Shown here in pieces: positions 42,489-52,907 of a DNA stretch of 64,000 bases. Position numbers and translations under genes: made by a program. The notes below the pieces were generated by a model that worked only from the letters and a program-made list of their open reading frames with translations, was not told the DNA's origin and made no database searches. Origin of the DNA: Symbiodinium natans (taxonomy: Eukaryota; Sar; Dinophyceae; Suessiales; Symbiodiniaceae); the NCBI GenBank assembly GCA_905221605.1, contig CAJNDS010001013.1:248001-312000 (forward strand). Direction: 5' to 3'. Position 1 is the stretch's first letter. Each line of letters begins with the position of its first letter.

Positions 42489-42777
42489 AGCCGGAGCCTC
42501 CAAAACGTGAAGCTCCAGGGTGTGTGTGTGTGTGTGGATCTCAAGCTCTTCAGGGATGCTGGGCTTAAGTCCTGGCCACTGAGCTTAAATGCTAAGCCCG
42601 GCTAAACACCTCCAGGTCTAAGCCCGAAAGCCTAAGCTCTCATCCCTGACACCAACACCCTGCTCCTAGTTCCTAAACCCAAAACCCCAAACCCTAAACC
42701 CTAAACCCTAAACCCTAAAACACCAAAAAACGTTGGGTCTTCATTGCATCGGGCCTAGGATCTTTTGAGGTGCGTGC

Positions 42778-42863
42778 ACTTCGGTTCATGGGTAGAGGTA
42801 TTATAAGTAGGGTTAATAAGTACCTTTAGAATTGGTTAGTAAGTACCATGAACCTCCAAGTAG
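42778..42863. repeat. MITE-like element, family A (short copy)
   Basis: Left end ACTTCGGTTCATGGGTA, right end AAGTACCATGAACCTCCAAGTAG. Only 86 bp; the middle is lost. Confidence 0.6.
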
Positions 42864-43866
42864 TCAGAAGTTGGGGTTGTAAGCATGGTAGCCAAACTTA
42901 GAAACAACTTCGAGGTTCCGACTTATCACGACCCGTGAACCTCTGCTGGGCACCCGCTTGCACAGCGCAAGGGACCGGACTTCATGTTGGAGACGTCGTA
43001 GACCAGGATCACCTCGATGGTCAGAAGGCCTATAGACCCTAAACCCTAAACCTAGGCTTTTTGGAGTGTTTAGTTGGGGTTTAGTCTAAACGATGGCCCC
43101 CTTTAAGAGCAATGGAAGCTACAAGGAATGCACGATAAAAATCATCCTTTCTTGCTTCATGGGCTCCACCCCAAGAAAACCCCGAGCCGAGATGGCCAAA
43201 GGGGCACCTACATGCACCTACCCTCCTGGCGGTAAACTTCAGGCGGGTTTAGGATTTAGGGTTTAGGGTTAAACGGTTTCCCATGGTTCAGGGTCTGTAG
43301 AGTTTACAGAGGTTTAGAGCCATCTCAAGACCTTAGTTCCTGCATGCAGCTCGTGCGAAGTCAGGCCTCCATATCTCAGAAATGCCTTTGCCCCTGAACC
43401 TTAAATGCTGTACCAATAAACCCCGCTCCTAAGCCCTTATACCAATAAACGCTGTTCCCTGAAGCCCCCCACAGCGTCGAAGGAGTCGTAGAAGACGGGT
43501 CGCGCACCTGGGCCCAGAGGTGCTGCAAGTCTGTGACTTGGACTGAGACGTTGTGGGATTGGATGCGGAGTGGGTTTCCCTTGGGCTCAAAATAGCCCAA
43601 AAACAACATGTTTGAAATAAGGCCTGTAGGCCCAAAAACCTTAGAACACGAGTCCTTAGAGCATTAGGGTTTGGGTTTGGGGTTTAGGCTTAGTGGTTTT
43701 GCGGTTTGCGGTTGAAGTTTGGGGTTTAGGGTGCAAACCCTAAAGCCTATAAAGCCTAAACGCTAAGCCCAAAAGCGTCAAAATCCTACAGCTCCTGCCA
43801 CAAACGTCCCGGCCTTGCTCAAGAGGCACATGCACGGCGTGCAACAATCAAACGCTTACTGCCCCC
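42864..43866. other. Interval with small islands, no recognised gene
   Basis: Small patches of TTTAGGG (43250-43272, 43665-43735). The minus ORFs at 43376-43635 overlap in two frames without bias. Confidence 0.35.
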
Positions 43867-43972
43867 TGGTAGCCCAGCAACCGTATTCTAATAAGGGTAC
43901 CCTTTTTGGGGTTGGTTACTTTATCAGGGAACCTTGAACCAAAAAAGGGAAAGGGGTACCGCTGGGCTACTA
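43867..43972. repeat. MITE-like element, family F
   Basis: 106 bp. TGGTAGCCCAGCAACCG on the left; GGTACCGCTGGGCTACTA on the right. The interior CTTTTTGGGGTTGGTTAC opposes AACCAAAAAAGGG. It matches 31166-31281. Confidence 0.7.
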
Positions 43973-44019
43973 CGGCCCAAGATGTTCACAACAGGGAACA
44001 TCAGAAAGTAGTTGGGAGC

Positions 44020-44245
44020 CCCTAAACCCTAAACCCTCAACCCTAAACCCCAAACCCTAAACCCTGAGCCCGTAACTTTCAACAAAACCGTGCGTTCTAA
44101 GCCTCGCACAGGAATACGTCTTGGTGCCTCCAACTTCCCACCTCGCCATGGATTTAGGGTTTAGGGTTTAGGGTTTCGGGTTTAGGGTTTAGGGTTCAGA
44201 GTTTCGAGCCTTTAGGGCTTTAGGGTTTTTGTGGTTTAGAGTTTA
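44020..44245. repeat. Opposed islands flanking a short open block
   Basis: C-strand 44022-44075 and G-strand 44152-44210. The 76-bp block between is open on both strands (minus: MARWEVGGTKTYSCARLRTH), so a strand cannot be chosen. Confidence 0.7.
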
Positions 44246-45326
44246 GGGGCCTATGCTTTTGGGGCTTTGGCTTTCGTATGGCTTTCAGGAATACAAAGGG
44301 GCTCCTAGAGGCTCGGGCCTGCAGGGCTTCTACTCATAAGAGCCCTTGAAGTCAAGGGGGTTCGGAAGCTGTATCCTCGAATTTTGCCAGCGTAACCAGT
44401 GCAACCCATCTATACACGACAAGCCGTATACAATGTAACACATGTTTTGGATATGCTTTCCTGGTTTGCAGGTGTAAAAAGAAACAGTCTAGGTAAGGCT
44501 TCCAGTAGAGCTTTGATGTTTTAGGTTGAAGCAGCCAGAGACCTGAAGCTGGCACAAAGAGGCGGCGCTGAGGCCCGTGCAGTTCGACCTGCACGCATCA
44601 ATGAATGGCTTAGGGTTTCGGGCTTTAGCGGGCTTTGAGGGGCCCTATCATGGGTCCTGTAACGGCTAGGTTTATAGCGCTGAGTACAGAGCTTCAGGCG
44701 GTCACAGCCGAGTATTGATTGAGTGCCGAAGTGCCCTGATCACAGGAGTTGAAAATTTCATAGGGGTTCCATCAAAAGGGCTGAGGGCTTGGCCTTTTTC
44801 TGAGACCGTTTCCATGTTAAACACAAACCCTAAGCCCCAAACCCTAAACCCTACACCCTAAATTCCAAAGCCCTAAAACCGCAAGTCTCAGCAAACTTTG
44901 CCTCGACTTCCACTGACCGAAAGTCAATGTCCACCTGGGCAGCAGGAGAGTCACAGAAGCTTTGGCGGTTAAAGCCTGAGAAAAATAACCTCATAGCCTG
45001 ATTGTCATGTGCCACGGCCGTTGAATTCCTGCTGCATTATGTCGATCCGCTTTGAGTGTGTAGCTACTGTAGTTGATGCCTTTGCTGCCCCTTCTGGCTT
45101 GCGGTCTCTCAGCATTCTCGGCTTCAGGGTACAAATAAATTCGTGATGGTGTTTACACGCGTCTTTTCCTGGGGCCATTCGGGGGTTTACAATTCCGGCC
45201 TGACAAAAGAAGCTGACTGGTGTATACAGAGAGGGGGAGGGGGTCCCGCAGAAAGAAGCAGAGTTACAAGGTCCTTAAGTGCCACTTACACAGGTTATCA
45301 ACTAGACTAAGTTCTTCTTCTCCCAG
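44246..45326. other. Interval without recognised genes
   Basis: One C-strand patch at 44822-44870; otherwise unique sequence. The minus ORF 44352-44594 is not convincing. Confidence 0.35.
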
Positions 45327-45371
45327 CTTTCCAAGATCTGTGCATCCGCTGGGGCCCGGGCCATTTCCCGC
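45327..45371 (+). CDS. 45-bp microexon candidate
   Basis: AAGTTCTTCTTCTCCCAG, an excellent acceptor, is followed by exactly 15 open codons (LSKICASAGARAISR) and the donor GTAAGG. Phase 0 at both ends. It is the only segment here with both borders near canonical consensus and no telomere-like repeat alongside. No family recognised. Confidence 0.5.
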
Positions 45372-46115
45372 GTAAGGGACAAGCTGCAACCGCAGGTCCA
45401 CTCCTCTCCCAGAGCAGAAGTTACAGGGCCGTAGGACATTGTCCGTGGTGAACAAGAAACAAAAAATGTGCGTTTCAAAAAGAGAAAGGGAGTAAACAGT
45501 CGTGTATAGGACATGGTGAAGAATGTAGAAAGACATGCTTTTCAGAAATATACATAAGAGAGTAGACAGTCGTGATGGTGATGATCACGAGAAGTATCCT
45601 ACAAGCCTAGTGACCGCGACAATGCAACTGTTGTGAGTTGAACCTTTCTGCCTCCGGACAATGGCAGCTGTAGAGTTAAGGGGCCCGTGTCGGGGTCTGC
45701 ATGACTTCTATGATTTCGGGTTGCTTCTGGCAACCTTGTAAGCCAACAAGAGCCCATGCCTACAGGGTTCAGTTGTTTTTTTCAACTAGCTTGGATACAG
45801 CACCCAACGCCCAAAAAGCCCACAACAAGCCCCCTCTAATTGAGGAATACATGCCCTTAAAAGCATGCTAAGGACTCTCAACAGATACCCTCATAAGTAC
45901 GACCCTTAAAGAAGCCCTATGCCCAAAATAGTATTTTTTTCGCCCAGCGATGCCGAGCGTGGTTGACAGAGAGCTGGCTTCGGACTCGTCTTAAGTCGCA
46001 GCCCTCTCGGGATGCACCGACCTTTGACATTTTCATGGCATGTCATGGCGTGTTGTGGCCTGCTGGGAACTCCGACACTGATCACCCACTGATGCTAAGG
46101 TTTGGAGTTTAGGGT
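45372..46115. other. Interval without recognised genes
   Basis: Includes a possible decayed family E element at 45838-45925 (GCCCCCTCTAATTGAGGAATAC ... AAGCCCTATGCC). Nothing else assigned. Confidence 0.35.
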
Positions 46116-46330
46116 TTGCGGTTTAGGGCAGCAAGCGTTTCACTCGTCAGCCACCGAGCATTGGCTTCAGCCTCGGTCACACTGCGGACCCTCAAACCCC
46201 GAAAGAGCTCAAGGTTTAAGTCCCTTTGTCGGAATGAGCGGTCCGGGTCCCCTCTGAGGTGTAGAGCCCTTCGCCGTTCCGCGGCACATCTCGTACAAGC
46301 ATACCTAAGACAACCTTTCTTCCGTAGGCG
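46116..46330 (-). CDS. Coding-like segment, function unknown
   Basis: Part of a 117-codon minus frame. The stretch DLNLELFRGLRVRSVTEAEA, NARWLTSETLAALN looks like folded protein, preceded by an Arg/Cys-rich part (CTRCAAERRRALHLRGDPD). Exact borders are unclear; a G-strand patch lies at its low-coordinate end, where minus-strand introns would begin with the C-strand sequence. Confidence 0.35.
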
Positions 46331-46429
46331 CTTGGCAAGTGCCGGTCCAGTCCCGTCTTTGTCGCCCGAAGGCCGACAAAGCCAGGCAAGAGCCCAACAA
46401 CAACACGAGACACCCAAATCAAACCCTAA

Positions 46430-46994
46430 AAAGCCACGCTGAACCCCAAACCCAAGCCTCAACGCTCAGTCTCACCCAAAAAACAAACCCCAAAAACTCC
46501 ACAATGCCCAAAACACAAATCCCAAATCCGGAAACACTGAAACCAAGCCCACAAAAGCTTTAACATGAATGCCCTAAACTCAAAAAAAGCAAAGCCCAGA
46601 ACGTAAACCCGACAACTCTAAACGCCACACCCTAAAACCACAATCTCCAATTAAACCCCCAACCCCAAAAACACCAAAACAAACCCAAATCCGAAAACCC
46701 TGAACCCCCAAAAGTCAAAACTTAAACCCAAACCACAACGCCAATCACCCAAACCCCTCGAAAGCCCTCACCCTCCGGAACCCTCACCCTTAAACCCCTA
46801 GACTCCCAAACCCCAAACCCCAAAACCCTCAACCCCCATACCCGAAACCTCCAACCTCGAAACTCTGAAAAAGCCCTGAAGACCCAACACCATAAAACCC
46901 CAACACGCCAAAAACCCAAACCTGAAAACACCGAACCCCCAAAACGAAAACCCCTAAACCCCTCAACCCCCAGGCCCCAAACCCGAAGACAGCG
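46430..46994. repeat. Long C/A-rich decayed tract
   Basis: About 560 bp made of CCCCAAA, CCCTAAA, AAACACC and CCCGAAA variants with few T or G on this strand. It resembles an old CCCTAAA array that lost its T. Frames through it (for example 46829-47128 beyond the exon below) are low complexity. Confidence 0.7.
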
Positions 46995-47071
46995 AAAATC
47001 CTCGAAAGCCCAAAGCAGCCAGAGTGCATGCCCGCCGCCCAGCTGAGTGCATCGTCGGCCTCAGCCGCCGG
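46995..47071 (-). CDS. Exon-like segment, function unknown
   Basis: On minus, GGAGCCTTCAG (acceptor-like) is followed by PAAEADDALSWAAGMHSGCF, GLSR. Codons GCG GCT GAG GCC GAC GAT GCA CTC AGC TGG GCG GCG GGC ATG fit the window's coding bias. The frame continues open into the C/A-rich tract, so the donor is not located. Confidence 0.45.
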
Positions 47072-47094
47072 CTGAAGGCTCCTTTGGGGTTCGG

Positions 47095-47245
47095 GGCTTG
47101 GTGTGGTGTAGGGCTTAGGGTTTGGCAAGGTTTAGGAGGGTTAAGCAGGGTTGAGTAGGGTTTAGCTAGGATGGCTTCAGGTTTGGGGAGGTTTAGGGTT
47201 TTGGGGCTTAGTGGGGTTTAGGGTCTAGGTCTGCTTTCTTTGCGA
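47095..47245. repeat. Decayed G-strand tract
   Basis: TTTAGGG with inserted AGG (GGTTTAGGAGGGTTAAGCAGGG, GGTTGAGTAGGGTTTAGC). The spacing has expanded to 10-11 bases per unit. Confidence 0.7.
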
Positions 47246-47399
47246 GGGGTTCGGGGGGTGGTGCGGGTCAGGGTTTGGCACCTAGGGATTCGTCCTGCCT
47301 TAAGTACTATATGCCATCTTAAGAAGGACAGTCAGAGTTTGAGGATTTGGGGTGCAGGGCTTAGGGCTTGAGGTTCATATAATATACATCCACTTGTAT

Positions 47400-47580
47400 G
47401 TTCCTTCGTCCCCCTTAACTCCCTGCAAGCTACCCTCCGTCGACTCTGCCCCCCGAAACCTTCCTTCCAAGCCTGAAACCCTGATCCGTAGGCACGTCTC
47501 CTCAGCGTAGTCTCATTGGAGGCCCTGTCGGCCACCAGGCAGACAGCCTGGGATCGAAGCTCAGGGGCCCAGGGCTTCCC
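47400..47580 (-). CDS. Coding-like part of a 179-codon ORF
   Basis: The minus frame 47332-47871 includes RSQAVCLVADRASNETTLRR, RAYGSGFQAWKEGFGG and RELRGTKEHTSG, which look protein-like, while both ends fall in repeat-derived sequence. No borders or family can be given. Confidence 0.3.
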
Positions 47581-47879
47581 AACACAAGCCTCCGGTCTAG
47601 GGTTGCAAGGGCTTAGGGTTTTGGGTTTAGGGTATATACTTGCATCCGACCGAAACACAGTAGGAGTGGGAGTGGCTGGGATTGAGGCAAGGGTTGAGTT
47701 TGGCAGGGTGCGGGATTTAGGGTACCGCAACGGCACTTGCGCCACTGTGCAGAGGGCAGAGGGCGGAGGCTTGAGCAAACCTGGAGCTTGAGAAGACCAT
47801 GGCAAGACCCCCCGACCATGAGCCGCTGAAGCACAGAAACGCCTCCCCGACCATAAAAACCTGAATCGCAACCCTCCCT

Positions 47880-48110
47880 AAATCCATGAAAATCCCCTTG
47901 CGGCAAAACCCCGTAGACCCTGAACCCAATAATTACCCGAAACCTAAACCCCAACAAACCCCAAACCCTAAGCCCCAAGAAGCCATCTCAAAAGAAAACC
48001 TAACCCCTGCAAACCCCCCAAAAAAACCCCAAACCCCTAAACCCGAAACTTCAATGAACCCCCTAGCCCCTAAACCCCTACACCCCCAACGAAAAGCCCC
48101 CGAAATCCTA
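47880..48110. repeat. C/A-rich decayed tract
   Basis: CCCCAAAC and CCCTAAACCC variants with A runs; it leads into the acceptor of the following plus exon. Confidence 0.65.
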
Positions 48111-48151
48111 AACTCGCAGCCCCGGGCGCCGCTCGTCGCTCCTCGCCGCAG

Positions 48152-48231
48152 TCTCCCGGGAAGTCGAAGCGTTGCACCGCGGCGCCCGCCTGGCAATCTT
48201 TGTTGTGGGGGTTTGGCAGGAAATCAACAGG
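48152..48231 (+). CDS. Exon-like segment, amphipathic then hydrophobic
   Basis: CGCTCCTCGCCGCAG is followed by SREVEALHRGARLAIFVVGV, WQEINR, then a donor CAGG|GTGTTT. Strong codon bias (GCG TTG CAC CGC GGC GCC CGC CTG GCA ATC). The frame is also open upstream. The AIFVVGVW stretch could be a buried strand or membrane edge. No family recognised. Confidence 0.45.
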
Positions 48232-48629
48232 GTGTTTTTTTGGGGTTTTGGGCTTTAGGGCTCTAAGGTTTAAAGCTATAGGTTTTAGGGTTTAGGGTCT
48301 AGGCAATGTGGCTGACATTTGAGACTTCACGGGCTTGGGGACTAGCGGTAGATGGTGCTTTGCTGCCTTGTAGATTGCTTTGTACTCTACTATACGACAT
48401 TCTTGTAGGCAAGAAGCTGGAAATAGTACGCACCCAAACTTGCTGAAAGGGTTCTGAGCATCTTGGCTTGGTATCTGGGCCTTTCGCCTACAAAGGTAAG
48501 AGCTGCAGGGATGTCCTAGATTTCAGGTTTCAAGGTTAGGGAACTAGGGTTCAGGGCTTGGGGTAGGGTACTGTGAGTGTTTTGGGTGTTTTAGGGCTTC
48601 AAAGGTTCAGGAAAGCCAAAACCAAGCCC

Positions 48630-48689
48630 AGGCCCAGAGCGCTCAAGCACCCTCAAATTGGCGCGAGGGCTTCGTCGCCCGCAGAACTG
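48630..48689 (-). CDS. Weak exon-like segment
   Basis: On minus, CTTGCCATTCCGACAG resembles an acceptor. The frame FCGRRSPRANLRVLERSGPG follows, then becomes Gly/Phe-rich repeat-like sequence. The donor is unknown. Confidence 0.3.
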
Positions 48690-49093
48690 TCGGAATGGCA
48701 AGATGTATGGTAGAAGCAGGGGGGCGGGCCCATGCCCTACCTCTGGAGTAGACCCAGAAAAAAAGTATATACGTTTTAGGTATAAGTAGCTATAGTGGGA
48801 ACCCAAAACCAAAAAAAGTATTAAAGTATAGTACTCCAAAGCCCAGATGCTTTAAGCGCTCTCCAAAGAGCTGACAGACAAGCTGTCCATAAGGCGCTCT
48901 CCATCCGAGTATCTCGTGCGAGAGACGCCTCTCTTGAAATGCCGTGCAGGTGAAAGTTGCGACCGGGGGCCGACTCTGAATGGCAGGTTGTGATTGGGAC
49001 GCCGAATGTTTGGCTTTGCTACCACCACGATCGGATGAGGCGAACGCTAGATAGGGCCCTCTATGGGATTATGGGATGGGATTCTGAAAAAGC
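48690..49093. other. 3' flank of the membrane-protein gene
   Basis: Unique sequence without islands. It includes two similar phrases GCGCTCTCCA (48857 and 48894). No poly(A) signal of a standard type is evident, which would be normal for a dinoflagellate. Confidence 0.35.
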
Positions 49094-50155
49094 TCATTCA
49101 GAGTCCCGGGGCCGCCCGAGCATTGTCCTATCATCATCGTCGGAAGCCCTTTGGGCCCGGCCCGAGCGGATGCTCCAGGCATCGTTGACGTAGAGCCGGC
49201 AGAGAAGGAACAGGAACAGATTCACGGAGAAGAGGCCGGCGAAGATCGTGGCTTCACTTGTGGGCGAGGTGCCGCACGCCGTTTGGGTGAAGAGCAAGGC
49301 GAGGAGGGCCAGCAGGGCCGTCTCGACGTATCGATAGAAGTTGGCAGAGGGGTTGAACTTCCATGCCCCGTTCGGATCAATGTCGCTGCGGACTGCAGCG
49401 CCGCAAAACATAGTCAAGTGGTTGATTGGAAAGTTGACGCAATCCGCATGAATACAAAAAAAGGCTACCCCACACAGGAGCGGGCCCAGGCCCAGCAGGG
49501 CCCCAGCCCAAGGCCTCAGGGGGTCCACGAAGGCCATGGCCACGGCCCCTGTTCTCGTTGCTAAATCGGTGGCCCAAAACAGAGTGAACAAGGCCTTGGA
49601 GCAGGGGCCGCCGGGGTGGGCAAATACATCTGGGTCGAGTTTCTGCGTCATGTCCATCAAGGAGTACCCCAGGGCGAGGCAGGATACCACGAAGGAGCCC
49701 ACCTTGAACAACTGGCCGTGCGCCCCAAGTCGATACAGCACATAGCCTTGGAAATAGGCCTGCGGCACTGACTCCAGGCACTTGGTGCTCAGGTCTTTGA
49801 ACAGCCTCCTAGAAATCACATCATGCTCATCAGTCACACGTGCTGCTTCTGCAAAATCGAACAAGTCGCCGAGCTGCAGCACTGCGACCAGAAACCAGCC
49901 GCAGCGCGAGCATGGCCCATCAACCCTTTTGTTATATACCCAAATGAAAGCGGGGACCACCGTGGAGACGAGCAGCATGGAGCCGGCGATGCCAAACCAC
50001 CACCAATGCGGCCGACACACGAGCTCCAGAGGAGGCTCCGAATGCTCGGCCTCGGTGGTCGCATTGGTGGCGTTGCCAGCCGCCGGCTCCGCACCTGCGC
50101 AGGGCAGCTCCAGGTTGTTGGGGATGAAGCAGCCATACCTGGAAAGAGGAGACAT
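49094..50155 (-). CDS. Multi-pass membrane protein, XK-related-like
   Basis: The longest credible coding region (353 codons from the listed ATG). Hydrophobic segments lie near residues 54-74, 86-100, 152-168, 190-210, 216-235, 279-293 and 303-321, so seven or more membrane passes. Residues 128-141 read ESVPQAYFQGYVLY, close to the E-S/D-x-P-Q-x-x-x-Q-x-Y-x-x pattern of XK-related (XKR) proteins, some of which scramble lipids in animals. Two N-glycosylation sequons (NAT at 28 and 31) precede the first pass. The tail is acidic (SDDDD). The first codons (MSPLSR) overlap TGTCTCCTCTTTCCAG, a strong acceptor, so the true start is probably in an upstream exon and the residues before YGCF may be intron. 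Family membership is inferred from motif and topology only. Confidence 0.6.
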   Translation of the reverse strand: MSPLSRYGCFIPNNLELPCAGAEPAAGNATNATTEAEHSEPPLELVCRPHWWWFGIAGSMLLVSTVVPAFIWVYNKRVDGPCSRCGWFLVAVLQLGDLFDFAEAARVTDEHDVISRRLFKDLSTKCLESVPQAYFQGYVLYRLGAHGQLFKVGSFVVSCLALGYSLMDMTQKLDPDVFAHPGGPCSKALFTLFWATDLATRTGAVAMAFVDPLRPWAGALLGLGPLLCGVAFFCIHADCVNFPINHLTMFCGAAVRSDIDPNGAWKFNPSANFYRYVETALLALLALLFTQTACGTSPTSEATIFAGLFSVNLFLFLLCRLYVNDAWSIRSGRAQRASDDDDRTMLGRPRDSE

Positions 50156-50714
50156 ATAGAAATTGCAAGAAGGGCCGGGGGAGGCAGCGCTGAGCAGACA
50201 ATTCAGTCACACGCGGCTACAAGAAATCCCCTCTGCACAACCTTACTTGTGCTGGGCTTAGACCCACTTTTACGAGATGCTCCAGCACCACAACCACGTC
50301 GGTCCAAAAGTCTAGCCTGTGGCTGGCAGATGGGGTGAGGACTCATACAAGTCCGTGCAGGCTTTTGCTAGGAGGCCAGAGACGCTAGCCTCTGGCATGC
50401 TTGCTTTTGAGCTGGTTGGACTATACTAGTGTAGATACGGTAATCGCATATGTGGTAATTTAGACCAAAGGTATACCCGAAATTCTACAACATAAAACTG
50501 CAGCCCAGGCGCTGGTTCAACAGGAGCGCAAAGAGCATGGGGCCCAGAAGCTTGGCCTTCTGCATCGACACCATGGCGCGCAGTCACCGGACTTTCTGGT
50601 CTCCTCAGACAGCTTTCGTGGGCCTTCCTGCAGCCGAGACTGGACCTTGCGTTCAGGTTTTGCTTAGAGAAACCTAAGCCCTATAGAAACCCTACGAGCC
50701 CGAAACCCTATCAG
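50156..50714. other. 5' flank of the membrane-protein ORF
   Basis: Probably intron and upstream sequence of the minus gene. A donor-like GTAAGG on minus lies at 50241-50246, but the frame before it is closed by TAA within four codons, so I cannot place the first exon. Confidence 0.35.
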
Positions 50715-50811
50715 TCGCAAAATCTCGAGCAGGATGCCTTGACGGCTTCCGCCAGGGCCCTCGCTGGGCCACGCAGCACCTCAGTAGACACACTAGTAGC
50801 GTCTGTGGAGG
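50715..50811 (+). CDS. Exon-like segment ending at a TTTAGGG island
   Basis: ACCCTATCAG precedes SQNLEQDALTASARALAGPR, STSVDTLVASVE, ending GG|GTTTAGGG. Ala/Ser-rich with regular polar spacing, probably helical. No family recognised. Confidence 0.45.
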
Positions 50812-51678
50812 GTTTAGGGTTTAGAGTTTATGGTTTAGGGCTTACGGTTGACGGTTCATGGCGAAACCGGACAGTTCACCTGTCGGTGCTGCAAAATATA
50901 CCCAAAGCAGCAAAGATAAGTTGAAGAACTGGGCGAGCGGGAGCAAAAGCTTTTGTCATTGGCAGCTCCAGAAAACAAGTTCAAGGGTAATGATGCAAAC
51001 CCTCCGGCACCACCAGCGCCATCCTCTGCACCTACCAAGGACCAAGAAGTGCCCACAATCCTCAATTCCAGCATGCTAGTTTATAGGTAGTTGGGTCCTC
51101 TAATCTGCAATTCTAGTGTTAGTTTGTAGGTAGTAGAGAATTCTAGAGGTTAAGAAATCCCAAAACCTCAAACACTGAAAACTCTGCCAAAAGCTGCGCG
51201 GCCCAGTAGTTGGGAAATCTACACGTTGTGAAACCCCCCCCCCTTGAACACCCCAAAACACAACAACTAAACCTAACTATAAACCCTACCCCCCCCCCGC
51301 CCAAAAAAAAAAACAAAAAAAGATGGCAAGGGCCGAAGGTTCCGAAAACTCTGCAGCCCGGCAACGAAGAAGGGCGCCCGGGAGGCAAAGGTCTCGAAAC
51401 CCAACTCCTGGTGCATTTGGCTTAGGGTTCCTTTAGGGGCTTAGGGTCAAACGGTTTGGGGTTTTAAGTAATTATGCTTTATAATTGGTTCTGAGGGTTG
51501 AGGGTTGTGTCTTTACTAAGGGTTTCAGGGCATGAGGGCTTCAGGTTAGGATCCAAAAGCTACACATCCTACGTGTTCCATTCCCGAGGTGGGCTTGCGT
51601 GTGCGTTTGTGTGCGTGAATGTGTGAATGTGTGAAACACTAGTGGCGTGGCCATCTTGACACTTACATCCTTTTGCAG
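50812..51678. other. Interval with small G-strand patch
   Basis: TTTAGGG units at 50812-50845, then unique sequence. AATTCTAG.GTTAGTTTGTAGGTAG phrases repeat near 51063 and 51108. A poly-C/poly-A pair lies at 51232-51320. Confidence 0.4.
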
Positions 51679-51794
51679 CATTGCTTTCGAGGTGGCTTTG
51701 AGCAGTCGGCAGGTCGATTTCTTGTGCAGGGAGTGCTGGAGGAAGTTCGGGAACAGTGCTGAGGCCGAAGCACCCGAGACTCTGAGAGCTCCAG
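51679..51794 (+). CDS. Exon-like segment, Cys/Trp-containing
   Basis: CTTACATCCTTTTGCAG, a strong acceptor, is followed by IAFEVALSSRQVDFLCRECW, RKFGNSAEAEAPETLRAP and a donor CCAG|GTCAAA. A second frame is open for 27 codons and then stops, so this one is preferred. CRECW could be part of a metal-binding or membrane-edge motif, but that is a guess. Confidence 0.45.
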
Positions 51795-51845
51795 GTCAAA
51801 CAGGCATGTGGGTTTCAAATGCACCCCCACCCCAAACCCTGGACC

Positions 51846-51900
51846 TTAAACCCTAAACCCTAAACCCTAAACCCTAAACCCTAAACCCTAAACCCTAAAC
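51846..51900. repeat. C-strand telomere-like island
   Basis: Eight perfect CCCTAAA units. On the minus strand this is GTTTAGGG immediately 3' of the next exon. Confidence 0.95.
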
Positions 51901-51977
51901 CGTGTCCACAGACCAAGGAGTCGAGCCTCCAGCTGCTCCCGCAGCCACTGCTGCTCTTCCTCATAGAAGAGCCGGAC
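51901..51977 (-). CDS. Exon-like segment with strong borders, Glu/Gln-rich
   Basis: The minus strand has acceptor CCATGCTTGACAG, then 25 codons: VRLFYEEEQQWLREQLEARL, LGLWT, then a donor CACG|GTTTAGGG made by the neighbouring island. Codons are G/C-ending (CGG CTC TTC TAT GAG GAA GAG CAG CAG TGG CTG CGG GAG CAG CTG GAG). A helical, possibly coiled-coil segment. One of the best examples that the island forms the donor on the minus strand as well. Confidence 0.55.
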
Positions 51978-52907
51978 CTGTCAAGCATGGTGGTTTCGGG
52001 TCCAAGGTTCAGAGTGAGGGGTTTCACCCCGACTTAAAAACAATAAGCTGCCCTGCACCAAGAGCAAACGACCGATCATTTAGAGAACTGCACCAAGTGT
52101 GTTTGAGAAGTTGTCCTCTGAGCAAGGAATCGGGCAACAAAAGGAGACCTTCAAGGAACACCATAAGCCCGAAGCCCCACACCTCAAGCCCCTGAGCCCT
52201 CGCTTAAAAGCGCCTGTGCAAGTCGGCACCAGCCACACACTCATCCACACAGCCATGACAATCATCGTTCCAGGTCTGCCCCCTCAAGTGAATGAAGAGA
52301 CCTCCATGAATTGCGATGAACTCTTATAAATGCTTGGGACCCCACGAAGAATCCCCTGGTGACAAATACCCTTATACGGTAGGCATGGAAAAACGAGAGC
52401 AGAAAGCTTGAAGGACTCGTACACTTAAACTCACCACCGAGATCTTGACTCCCGCGAGCATGCGGAGAAAGCTGGTTAAAAACAAAAAACACTAATGTTG
52501 CACCTGCTTTTGTAGGGGCCCCCTCTAGAAGGTCAAGTTGCATGGGCTATTCAGCGCACCCTGACTGTTTGGGGGTGCATACCAGGTCCCTCTTTAAAGT
52601 CAAATCGTCCGGGTGTCGTAAGACAATTCCGCGCGGCGCGCCTTTAAAATCAATTGGCATCGCTGTCCCTTTTAAACTCGTACAAACTCCTCCTCCCTAT
52701 TGAAACCATATAAAACCCGTGGACCGTGTAAACAGGGCGAAAACTCATTAGCTGCGACTGTTCCCGGGAAGGGTGGGGGGGGGGGGGGGGGGGGGTTTCA
52801 CACACTACAGAGTGCAACATTACATCCCAAACCCTAGTCCTGAAGTGCTAAACTTAACTTACCAAACCCTAACTCCCAACCCTAAATTACTAAAATCACA
52901 TCTGCAG
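51978..52907. other. Interval without recognised genes
   Basis: Mostly unique. A 24-base poly-G run lies at 52776-52797. A few CCCTAA phrases precede 52900. Small ORFs show no bias. Confidence 0.35.

Noticed and set aside
49151-50338. Plus-strand ORFs opposite the membrane-protein gene
   Set aside because: They are shadows of a GC-biased minus-strand exon; only the minus frame has membrane segments and natural codon use.
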